Assembly: GCA_913776795.1 (NCBI GenBank)
Contig: CAJYRH010000404.1
Location: 1 to 12,725, forward strand
DNA length: 12,725 nt
Source of the DNA: an uncultured Pseudorhodoferax sp.
Lineage (GTDB): Bacteria; Pseudomonadota; Gammaproteobacteria; Burkholderiales; Burkholderiaceae
Reading direction: 5' to 3'
Shown: positions 1 to 7,083 of the stretch, piece after piece
Position numbering within the stretch: position 1 is the first letter of the stretch
Layout of the letters: the number at the start of each line of letters is the position of its first letter
Program-made: the position numbers and the translations under genes
Notes under the pieces: model-generated
Told to the model about the DNA's origin: nothing
Databases searched by the model: none
What the model saw: the letters and a program-made list of their open reading frames with translations, nothing else

Positions 1-1
1 G

Positions 2-334
2 CAATGGCTGCGCGAACTGGATCTGGTGGCCGTGCGCACCCACTCGGACACGCTGCGCATCCTCGAGCTGCTGCAGCTGCAGGACCGGCTGCGCCTGACC
101 ACGCACCACTTCCTCGTCCTGCCGGCCATCGTGCGCGCGACCGACCTGGCGGTGGTGATGCCGCGCAACATCGCCCTGGGATTCGCAGAGCAGGGGGGCT
201 ATGCGCTGGTAGAGCCGGCGCTGCCGCTCGCGGAGTTCACCGTGTCCCTGCATTGGAGCCGGCGGCATGCGAACGAGCCGGCGCGCGCCTGGCTGAGGGG
301 CCTGATCGTCGCGCTGTTCGGCAGCACGCCCTGA
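2..334 (+). CDS. LysR-type transcriptional regulator, C-terminal part (5'-truncated)
   Basis: This is the last 110 codons of a gene that begins before the window. The reading frame is open from base 2 and ends at TGA 332-334. What is seen is the end of a LysR-type effector-binding domain: an LPAIVRATDLAVVMPR stretch followed by a LPLAEFTVSLHWSRRHANEP segment and WLR near the C terminus, which is the usual ending of these proteins (the family pattern is a 'W-x-x-R-x-x-x-D/E-P-x-x-x-W-L-R' tail). The DNA-binding domain is outside the window. It lies on the same strand as the importer operon and is separated from it by about 190 bases, so it could regulate it or simply be a neighbour; nothing in the visible part shows its ligand. 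Family call is fairly sure, target unknown. Confidence 0.8.
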   Translation, partial: QWLRELDLVAVRTHSDTLRILELLQLQDRLRLTTHHFLVLPAIVRATDLAVVMPRNIALGFAEQGGYALVEPALPLAEFTVSLHWSRRHANEPARAWLRGLIVALFGSTP

Positions 335-527
335 GATCGGCACCCGGGTTTCCACCGAGCAGGCGGCCCGGCGGCAGCGCGCAGAAGGCGTCGGCCGCGC
401 CCTTAACATCGCGCCCACGCTCGGTTTTGGTGCATGACCGGCGGGGAAGGGCCGCCGTCGGGTGGCATCGACCTTGCTGGTGTGACCGAAACACATCCAG
501 ACCCGCCCAGAGGTGCCCCCGCTGCCC
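335..527. other. Intergenic region ahead of the importer operon
   Basis: This 193-base stretch between the LysR stop and the ATPase start carries no convincing gene. Short open frames crossing it are read through from or into neighbouring genes in the wrong frame. It contains a sequence with sigma-54 promoter spacing (463-478) and, upstream of it, a GGTGCA half-site (429-434). I see no strong intrinsic terminator for the LysR gene. Confidence 0.6.
463..478 (+). promoter_or_regulatory. Candidate sigma-54 (-24/-12) promoter of the importer operon
   Basis: The sequence TGGCATCGACCTTGCT matches the sigma-54 consensus TGGCACG-N4-TTGCW at all positions except the two after TGGCA. The GG at 464-465 and the GC at 476-477 are separated by exactly ten bases, which is the required spacing. 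Transcription would start near base 489, about 39 bases before the ATPase ATG at 528. A GGTGCA at 429-434, the right half of an NtrC-type site, is about 60 bases upstream of that start; the left half (GC-C, from 419) matches only partly. Match by eye only; a chance hit in GC-rich DNA is possible. Confidence 0.42.
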
Positions 528-2048
528 ATGACCATTCCAAGATTGGCCCTCGCCAACATCACCAAGGCCTACCCCGCCGTCGTGGCCAACAGCGATGTGT
601 CGCTGACCGTGATGCCCGGCGAGACCCATGCGGTGCTCGGCGAGAACGGCGCCGGCAAGTCCACGCTGATGAAGATCATCTATGGCTCGGTCAAGCCCGA
701 CCAGGGCACCGTGACCTTCGACGGCCGCGAGGTGCACATCCGCAACCCGCAGGAGGCGCGCGCCTTGGGCATCAGCATGGTGTTCCAGCACTTCAGCCTG
801 TTCGACACGCTGACCGTGGCAGAGAACGTCTGGCTGGGGCTGGACAAGCACCTGAAGCTGGCCGAGGTCACGCAGCGCATCACGGCCAAGGCCGGCGAGT
901 ACGGTCTGGACATCGACCCCACGCGGCCCGTGCACACGCTGTCGGTCGGCGAGATGCAGCGGGTGGAGATCATCCGCGCACTGCTGACCGACCCCAAGCT
1001 GCTGATCCTGGACGAGCCCACGTCCGTGCTGACGCCGCAGGCGGTCGAGAAGCTGTTCGTGGTGCTCAAGAAGCTCGCGGCCGAAGGCTGCAGCATTCTG
1101 TACATCAGCCACAAGCTGCACGAGATCCGTGAGCTCTGCACGGCCTGCACGGTGTTGCGCGGCGGCAAGGTCACGGGGGTCTGCAACCCGCGGGACGAGA
1201 GCAACGCCTCGCTCAGCCGGCTCATGATCGGCGCCGAGCCGCCGGCCCTGCAGCACCGCGAGAGCAAGGCTGGCGCCACCGTGCTGCAGGTGCAGGGCCT
1301 CACGCTGGCGCGCGAGGACCAGTTCGGCGTGGACCTGGAGGGCATCGCCCTGAACGTGCGCGCGGGCGAAGTGGTCGGCATCGCGGGCGTCTCGGGCAAC
1401 GGGCAGAAGGAACTGCTCTACGCGCTGTCGGGCGAGGACTGCCGTGCGCAGCCTGCCATGGTGCGCATCTTCGGCCAGGACGCGGCCCGCCTGCGGCCCG
1501 GCCGGCGGCGCGCGCTGGGCCTGCATTTCGTGCCGGAAGAACGGCTGGGCCGCGGTGCCGTGCCCACGCTGAGCCTGGCGCACAACCTCCTCCTCACGCG
1601 CAACGACGCCGTGGGCAGGAGCGGCTGGATCCGCGTGCGCCGGCTGGCCGAGCAGGCGCGCGAGACGATCGCGCGCTACAAGATCAAGGCCGGCGGGCCG
1701 CAGTCGGCGGCCAAGTCGCTGTCGGGCGGCAACCTGCAGAAGTTCATCGTCGGGCGCGAGATCGACGCCAGTCCCAAGCTGCTGATCGTCTCGCAGCCGA
1801 CCTGGGGCGTGGATGTGGGTGCGGCCGCGCAGATCCGTGCCGCCATCCTCGCGTTGCGCGACGCGGGCTGCGCCGTGCTCGTGGTCAGCGAAGAGCTGGA
1901 CGAGCTGTTCGAGATCAGCGACCGTCTGTACGTGATCGCCAAGGGCCGGCTGTCGCCATCGGTGGCGCGTGCGCAGGCGACCGTGCCGCAGATCGGTGAA
2001 TGGATGTCGGGCCTGTGGACCGGGGAGGCGCAGCATGCTCAAGCTTGA
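528..2048 (+). CDS. BMP-type (purine/nucleoside) ABC importer, double ATP-binding subunit
   Basis: A 506-residue tandem nucleotide-binding-domain ATPase that would power the two permeases downstream at the inner face of the cytoplasmic membrane. The N-terminal half is complete: Walker A GENGAGKS at 38-45, signature LSVGE at 138-142, Walker B ILDEPT with D162/E163. The C-terminal half has a degenerate Walker A (GVSGNGQK, ending at K294), a good signature LSGGNLQK at 398-405, but a Walker B reading IVSQPT (S422, Q423), so the usual Asp and catalytic Glu are absent. This one-sided layout is typical of the NupO/YufO type within the carbohydrate-uptake-2 ATPases. Start: ATG 528 gives the usual family N terminus (MTIPRLALANITKAYP); an in-frame GTG at 513 is possible, and AGAGG at 510-514 is rather far from 528. 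It overlaps the next gene by 14 bases, so the subunits are translationally coupled. Substrate inferred from the family and the nearby deaminase. Confidence 0.9.
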   Translation: MTIPRLALANITKAYPAVVANSDVSLTVMPGETHAVLGENGAGKSTLMKIIYGSVKPDQGTVTFDGREVHIRNPQEARALGISMVFQHFSLFDTLTVAENVWLGLDKHLKLAEVTQRITAKAGEYGLDIDPTRPVHTLSVGEMQRVEIIRALLTDPKLLILDEPTSVLTPQAVEKLFVVLKKLAAEGCSILYISHKLHEIRELCTACTVLRGGKVTGVCNPRDESNASLSRLMIGAEPPALQHRESKAGATVLQVQGLTLAREDQFGVDLEGIALNVRAGEVVGIAGVSGNGQKELLYALSGEDCRAQPAMVRIFGQDAARLRPGRRRALGLHFVPEERLGRGAVPTLSLAHNLLLTRNDAVGRSGWIRVRRLAEQARETIARYKIKAGGPQSAAKSLSGGNLQKFIVGREIDASPKLLIVSQPTWGVDVGAAAQIRAAILALRDAGCAVLVVSEELDELFEISDRLYVIAKGRLSPSVARAQATVPQIGEWMSGLWTGEAQHAQA

Positions 2049-3105
2049 AGCCCGACCCGAACCCTCGAAGTTCTGGAGCTTCGGTTCGCCGCTGCTGGCG
2101 CTCGCGATCACGGTGCTGATCGGCACGGCGCTGTTCATCGCGCTGGGCAAGGACCCGCTGCGCGGCCTGGGTGTGTTCTTCTGGGAGCCGCTGCGCAACG
2201 CCTATGCGCTGGGCGAACTCATGGTCAAGGCCACGCCGCTGCTCATCATCGCGCTGGGGTTGGCGGTGTGCTTCCGCTCCAACGTGTGGAACATCGGCGC
2301 CGAAGGGCAGTTCGTGATCGGCGCCATCTGCGCAGGCTGTGTCGCCTTGACGGCCGGCAAGGGCAGCTCGGGGTGGATCGTCGTGCCGATTCTCTTGGCC
2401 GGCGTCCTGGGCGGCATGCTTTGGGCCGGCATCGTGGCGCTGCTGCGCGACCGCTTCAACGCGAGCGAGATCCTCGTGAGCCTGATGCTGGTCTACGTGG
2501 CGATCCAGTTCCTGGGCTACCTCGTGCAGGGGCCGCTCAAGGACCCGATGGGCTACAACTTCCCGCAGAGCAAGACCTTCGAGGCCGTCACGCAGATCCC
2601 GCGGCTCATGAAGGGCTCGCGCGTGAGCATCGGCCTCGTCATCGCGCTGCTCGGCGCGGGCGCGCTGTGGGTGTTTCTGTTCCGCACGCGGGCCGGTTTC
2701 GCGCAGCAGGTCGGCGGCCTGGCGCCGGCCGCGGCGCGCTACGCGGGCTTCTCGTCGCGGCGCGCGCTGTGGATCGCGCTCTTGACCTCGGGCGGCGCGG
2801 CGGGCCTGGCCGGTGCGCTCGAGGTGGCCGGCCCGATCGGCCAGCTCACCCCCTATGTGCCGGCGGGCTACGGCTTCGCAGCCATCATCGTGGCCTTCGT
2901 CGGCCGCCTGCATCCCGTCGGCATGGTGTTCTCAGCCATCCTCATGAGCATGTTCTACATCGGCGGCGAGCTCGCGCAATCGCGCCTGGGCCTGCCCAAG
3001 TCGCTCACCGGCGTGTTCCAGGGCCTGTTGCTGTTCACGCTGCTGGCCTGCGACACGCTGATCGCGTACCGCGTGCGCTTCACCGGCCTGCGGAGGGCTG
3101 CGTGA
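2035..3105 (+). CDS. BMP-type ABC importer permease 1 (BPD_transp_2 family)
   Basis: A 356-residue inner-membrane permease. It has a long run of hydrophobic segments from about residue 18 onward, with the conserved family stretch FRSNVWNIGAEGQFVIGA near residue 80-97 and a second conserved block RYAGFSSRRALWIALLTSGGAAGLAGA in the C-terminal half (about 238-264); the pattern NIGAEGQ is the hallmark of permeases paired with BMP/PnrA binding proteins (NupP/YufP type). The ATG at 2035 has GGGGAGG at 2022-2028 as a ribosome binding site and lies inside the end of the ATPase gene (14-base overlap). A longer frame from 1969 exists but would overlap the ATPase needlessly and lose this binding site. 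The stop overlaps the next start in a TGATG. It would form a heterodimer with the next gene product. Family sure; transported molecule inferred. Confidence 0.9.
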   Translation: MLKLEARPEPSKFWSFGSPLLALAITVLIGTALFIALGKDPLRGLGVFFWEPLRNAYALGELMVKATPLLIIALGLAVCFRSNVWNIGAEGQFVIGAICAGCVALTAGKGSSGWIVVPILLAGVLGGMLWAGIVALLRDRFNASEILVSLMLVYVAIQFLGYLVQGPLKDPMGYNFPQSKTFEAVTQIPRLMKGSRVSIGLVIALLGAGALWVFLFRTRAGFAQQVGGLAPAAARYAGFSSRRALWIALLTSGGAAGLAGALEVAGPIGQLTPYVPAGYGFAAIIVAFVGRLHPVGMVFSAILMSMFYIGGELAQSRLGLPKSLTGVFQGLLLFTLLACDTLIAYRVRFTGLRRAA

Positions 3106-4025
3106 TGGACGCTTACGCACTCCTGCTGGCGGCCACGCTCAACGCGGGCACGGTGCTCGCGCTCGCTGCGCTGGGCCTGCTCATCAACGAGAAGGCCGGC
3201 ATCATCAACCTGGGCGCCGAGGGCATGATGCTGTGCGCCGCCATCGCCGGCTTCGCGGCCGCCGTGCACAGCGGCAGCACCTGGGTGGGCTTTGCAGCCG
3301 GCATGGCGGCCGGCGCGGTCATGGCGGCCGCCTTCGGCGTGCTCGTGATCTGGTTCAACACCAACCAGTACGCCACGGGCCTGGCGCTGAGCCTGTTCGG
3401 CAGCGGCTTCTCGGCCTTCGTGGGCGTGGGCTACGTGCAGGAAAAGCTGCCGCCTTCGCCGCAGTACGCGATTCCCGTGCTGGCCGACATCCCGTGGTTC
3501 GGGCCGGCACTGTTCCGCCACCATCCCATGGTCTACATCGCCGTGCTGTTCACGTTCGCGCTGATCTGGTTCCTGATGCGCACACGCGCGGGCCTGGTGC
3601 TGCGCTCGGTCGGCGAATCGCCCGAGTCGTCCCATGCACTGGGCTACCCGGTGCGGCGCATCCGCTTCCTCGCGGTGCTGGCCGGTGGCGCGCTGTGCGG
3701 CCTGGCGGGCAGCTACCTGTCGGTGGTCTACACGCCGCTGTGGGTCGAGGGCATGGTGGCCGGCAACGGCTGGATCGCGCTGGCGCTGACGACGTTTGCC
3801 ACCTGGCGGCCCGCGCGCGTGCTGCTAGGCGCGTACCTGTTCGGCGGCGTGGGCCAGCTCGGCTTCTTCCTGCAGAGCCAGGGCGTGCAGGTGCCCAGCC
3901 AGTTCCTGTCGATGCTGCAGTACCTCGCGCCCGTGGTGGTGCTCGCCATCATCTCGCGCAACCCCGCATGGATCCGGGCCAACATGCCCAACTCCATCGG
4001 AAAGCCGTTCTACCCCGGCTCATAA
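3105..4025 (+). CDS. BMP-type ABC importer permease 2 (BPD_transp_2 family)
   Basis: A 306-residue inner-membrane permease, shorter than its partner as is usual in this family (NupQ/YufQ type). The N-terminal region has LLINEKAGIINLGAEGMML (about residues 25-43), the counterpart of NIGAEGQ in permease 1. Further on, RTRAGLVLRSVGESPESSHALGYPVRR (about 163-189) is the cytoplasmic loop with the conserved G-E-x-P-x-x-A-x-x-x-G pattern that contacts the ATPase in related transporters (family knowledge). Several hydrophobic spans follow, with PLWVEGMVAGNGWIALAL around 211-228. ATG 3105 overlaps the stop of the previous gene by one base (TGATG) and is preceded by CGGAGGG at 3091-3097. The binding protein gene follows after 38 bases. 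Highly confident as to family. Confidence 0.9.
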   Translation: MDAYALLLAATLNAGTVLALAALGLLINEKAGIINLGAEGMMLCAAIAGFAAAVHSGSTWVGFAAGMAAGAVMAAAFGVLVIWFNTNQYATGLALSLFGSGFSAFVGVGYVQEKLPPSPQYAIPVLADIPWFGPALFRHHPMVYIAVLFTFALIWFLMRTRAGLVLRSVGESPESSHALGYPVRRIRFLAVLAGGALCGLAGSYLSVVYTPLWVEGMVAGNGWIALALTTFATWRPARVLLGAYLFGGVGQLGFFLQSQGVQVPSQFLSMLQYLAPVVVLAIISRNPAWIRANMPNSIGKPFYPGS

Positions 4026-4041
4026 TCGGGCCGCCTTTTTT
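4016..4041 (+). terminator. Weak hairpin with T6 tract between permease and binding protein (possible partial terminator)
   Basis: CGGC at 4016-4019 can pair with GCCG at 4030-4033 around a 10-base loop, and six T residues follow at 4036-4041. The stem is only four base pairs and overlaps the end of the permease gene, so at best this would be leaky or would protect mRNA ends. The binding protein gene begins 22 bases later with a good ribosome binding site. Confidence 0.2.
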
Positions 4042-4063
4042 CGTTGACACCTCCGGAGAATCC

Positions 4064-5218
4064 ATGACCGACCAGAAGAAACGTTCGATGCTGCGCGTGG
4101 CTGCGCTGAGCGCGATGGCCGCCGCCGCGCTGGCCGCCTGCGGCAAGAAGGAAGAGCCCGCGCCCGCCCCGGCACCGGCCGCTGCCGCACCGGCGCCCGC
4201 GCCCAAGGCCGAGCCGCTCAAGATCGCATTCGCCTACGTCGGCCCGGTCGGCGACGGCGGCTGGACCTTCGCGCACGACAACGCCCGCAAGGCGCTGGAG
4301 AAGGAGTACGGCGACAAGATCGTTACCAGCTTCGTCGAGAAGGTGCCCGAGTCGGCCGATGCCGAGCGCGTGTTCCGCGACCTCGTGGGCCAGGGCAACA
4401 AGCTGATCTTCGGCACCACCTTCGGCTACATGGAGCCCATGCTCAAGGTCGCGCCCGACGCCACCGACGTGAAGTTCGAGCACGCCACCGGATACAAGAC
4501 CGCGCCCAACCTGCGCACCTACGACAGCCGCACCTACGAGGGCGCCTACATGGCCGGCGTGATCGCGGGCGCCATGACCAAGAGCAACACGCTGGGCGTG
4601 GTCGCTTCGATCCCAATTCCCGAAGTGGTGCGCAACATCAACAGCTTCACGCTGGGCGCGCAGTCGGTGAACCCCAAGGTCACGACCAAAGTGGTCTGGG
4701 TCAACGAGTGGTTCAATCCGCCGAAGGAGACCGAGGCGGCCACCGCGCTGATCAACGGCGGCGCCGACGTGCTGATGCAGAACACCGACTCGGCCGCTGT
4801 GCTCAAGACCGCGCAGGACAAGGGCAAGCGCGCCTTCGGCTGGGATTCGGACATGACGGCCTACGGCCCGCAGGCCCACCTGGGCTCGGCCATCATCAAC
4901 TGGGCGCCCTACTACATCAAGGCCACCAAGGACGCGCTGGAAGGCACCTGGTCCACGGGCGCAGTCTGGTGGGGCGTGAAGGAGGGCGCGATCGACATGG
5001 TTTCCATCGCCGAGGACGTGCCGGCCGAGACCAAGGCCAAGATCGACGAGATCAAGAAGGGCCTGAAGGACGGCACGTTCTCGATCTGGAAGGGCCCGAT
5101 CGTCGACAACGCCGGCAAGGAAGTCGTGGCCGCCGGTGCCGTGGCCGACGACCAGTTCCTGTCGGGCGTGAAGTTCTACGTCAAGGGCGTGGAAGGCAAG
5201 GTGCCGGGCGACAAGTAA
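4064..5218 (+). CDS. BMP/PnrA-family substrate-binding lipoprotein of the importer
   Basis: A 384-residue periplasmic binding protein. The N terminus is a lipoprotein signal: MTDQKKRSMLR, a hydrophobic stretch, then lipobox LAAC with the lipid-bearing cysteine at 26. An Ala/Pro-rich tether (about 31-49) follows. The mature domain starts at PLKIAFAYVGPVGDGGWT and continues with family motifs FGTTFGYMEPMLKVAPD, FEHATGYKT, YEGAYMAGVIAGAMTK, GVVASIPIPEVVRNINSF, NEWFNPPKE, GADVLMQNTDSAAV, FGWDSDM and WWGVKEG. In the PnrA family these surround a purine nucleoside or base; here the ligand is inferred from family and neighbours. The ATG at 4064 has CCGGAGAA (4053-4060) as a strong ribosome binding site. 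It is the last gene of the operon, followed by a clear terminator. A paralogue is present from 11744. Confidence 0.92.
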   Translation: MTDQKKRSMLRVAALSAMAAAALAACGKKEEPAPAPAPAAAAPAPAPKAEPLKIAFAYVGPVGDGGWTFAHDNARKALEKEYGDKIVTSFVEKVPESADAERVFRDLVGQGNKLIFGTTFGYMEPMLKVAPDATDVKFEHATGYKTAPNLRTYDSRTYEGAYMAGVIAGAMTKSNTLGVVASIPIPEVVRNINSFTLGAQSVNPKVTTKVVWVNEWFNPPKETEAATALINGGADVLMQNTDSAAVLKTAQDKGKRAFGWDSDMTAYGPQAHLGSAIINWAPYYIKATKDALEGTWSTGAVWWGVKEGAIDMVSIAEDVPAETKAKIDEIKKGLKDGTFSIWKGPIVDNAGKEVVAAGAVADDQFLSGVKFYVKGVEGKVPGDK

Positions 5219-5236
5219 GCCGGGCCTGCACCGTGG

Positions 5237-5266
5237 ACGGCCGCCTTCGGGCGGCCGTTTGCTTTG
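5237..5266 (+). terminator. Intrinsic terminator of the importer operon
   Basis: A perfect nine-base-pair stem, ACGGCCGCC (5237-5245) with GGCGGCCGT (5250-5258), closes a TTCG tetraloop (5246-5249). It is followed by a broken T tract (TTT G C TTT). It starts 18 bases after the binding protein stop and separates the importer operon from the toxin-antitoxin module. Confidence 0.82.
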
Positions 5267-5288
5267 GGTCTGCACCGCCAACGCAGCG

Positions 5289-5313
5289 GTATTACAATTT
5301 TGAGCAGTATTAC
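5289..5313 (+). promoter_or_regulatory. Promoter/operator region of the toxin-antitoxin module: direct repeats GTATTAC
   Basis: Two identical heptamers GTATTAC lie at 5289-5295 and 5307-5313, 18 bases apart start to start (just under two helical turns). The first overlaps a -10-like TACAAT at 5293-5298; no good -35 element is visible. This AT-rich patch stands out from the GC-rich surroundings and ends 18 bases before the antitoxin ATG. AbrB-type antitoxins usually repress their own promoter, so these repeats are the likely operator; that is inference. Confidence 0.42.
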
Positions 5314-5331
5314 CCTGCAGTGGAGGCCGCC

Positions 5332-5580
5332 ATGCATCCGGCGTTGACCGTCAAAAGCCAAGTCACGGTGCCCAAGGAAATTCGCGAGTTCCTGGGCATC
5401 GGTCCTGGCGAACGTCTGAAGTTCGAGCCCATGGCCGACGGGCGCGTCGCCATCACGCCGGCCCAGCCGCGCAAGCGCGCGGAGCCCGATCCCTTCGAGC
5501 GCATGAAAGGCAGCGGCAAGGCGGGCGTGACCACCGAGAAGGTCATGCGCGCCACACGCGGCGCCGACTGGAACAAATAG
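5332..5580 (+). CDS. vapB: AbrB/SpoVT-type antitoxin (VapB-like)
   Basis: An 82-residue protein. Residues 1-45 form an AbrB/MazE-type swapped-hairpin DNA-binding domain: ALTVKSQVTVPKEIREFLGI followed by GPGERLKFEPMADGRVAI. The C-terminal part (about 46-82), with DPFERMKGSGKAGVTTEKVMRATRGAD, is the usual toxin-wrapping tail of antitoxins paired with PIN toxins. It should neutralise the toxin encoded two bases downstream and repress the shared promoter together with it. The ATG at 5332 has TGGAGG at 5321-5326 five bases upstream; an in-frame GTG at 5320 overlaps that ribosome binding site and is less likely. Family assignment is firm, the Vap name follows from the PIN partner. Confidence 0.88.
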   Translation: MHPALTVKSQVTVPKEIREFLGIGPGERLKFEPMADGRVAITPAQPRKRAEPDPFERMKGSGKAGVTTEKVMRATRGADWNK

Positions 5581-5582
5581 CC

Positions 5583-5984
5583 ATGGTTCTCGTGGACAGC
5601 AACGTGCTGATCGACGTGATCACGCAGGACCCGGTGTGGTGCGACTGGTCGCTCGCGCAGCTGCGCGCGGCACGTGCGCGCGACAAGCTGACGATCAATG
5701 TCCTGGTCTACGCTGAGGTCGTGGTGGCGTATGACGCCATGGAGGAACTCGATGCCTTCCTCAAGCCCACGGGCATCGCGCTCTCGCCGCTGTCCGCCCA
5801 AGCGGCGTTCATCGCCAGCCGTGCCTTCATGCGGTACCGCGCAGCCAAGGGCAGCAAGACGGGCGTGTTGCCCGATTTCTTCATCGGCGCGCAGGCGCAA
5901 GCCGAGGGCTGGACACTGCTGTCGCGCGATGCCACACGGTACCGGCGCTACTTCCCGAAGGTCGATCTGATCAGCCCTGCTTGA
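5583..5984 (+). CDS. vapC: PIN-domain ribonuclease toxin (VapC-like)
   Basis: A 133-residue, single PIN domain, the normal toxin size. The acidic metal-binding residues can be placed: D5 in VLVDSNVLIDV, E45 in NVLVYAEVVV, D98 in GVLPDFFIGAQA, and D116 in LLSRDATRYRRYFP. All four are present, so the nuclease should be active. Such toxins cleave RNA (often tRNA or rRNA) when the antitoxin is lost; the actual target cannot be read from sequence. The gene starts two bases after the antitoxin stop, with no clear ribosome binding site of its own, which fits translational coupling. The ATRYRRYFPKVDLISP tail is common in this VapC branch. Confidence 0.9.
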   Translation: MVLVDSNVLIDVITQDPVWCDWSLAQLRAARARDKLTINVLVYAEVVVAYDAMEELDAFLKPTGIALSPLSAQAAFIASRAFMRYRAAKGSKTGVLPDFFIGAQAQAEGWTLLSRDATRYRRYFPKVDLISPA

Positions 5985-5995
5985 AGGCCGTTCGC

Positions 5996-6007
5996 AGCGC
6001 ATGCGCT
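5996..6007. repeat. 12-base perfect palindrome upstream of the deaminase
   Basis: AGCGCATGCGCT reads the same on both strands. It lies between the toxin stop and the deaminase start, 19 bases before the ATG. Weak promoter-like elements surround it: TTCGCA at 5991-5996 and TTTAGA at 6013-6018, 16 bases apart. It could be an operator or chance in GC-rich DNA. Confidence 0.3.
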
Positions 6008-6017
6008 TACGCTTTAG

Positions 6018-7076
<1,059 letters not shown>

Positions 7077-7083
7077 ACGTTTG

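Noticed and set aside
481..495. TGTG-N7-CACA resembling a CRP site downstream of the sigma-54 candidate
   Set aside because: The arms are only TGTGA and ACACA with a spacing of five instead of six, and the site overlaps the expected transcription start.
237..2198. A 653-codon minus-strand frame opposite the ATPase
   Set aside because: It mirrors the codon structure of the ATPase, has no recognisable domain and runs across several plus-strand gene borders.
4044..4049. TTGACA just ahead of the first BMP gene as a -35 element
   Set aside because: It is a perfect hexamer, but no -10-like sequence lies 16-18 bases downstream; that position is inside the coding start.
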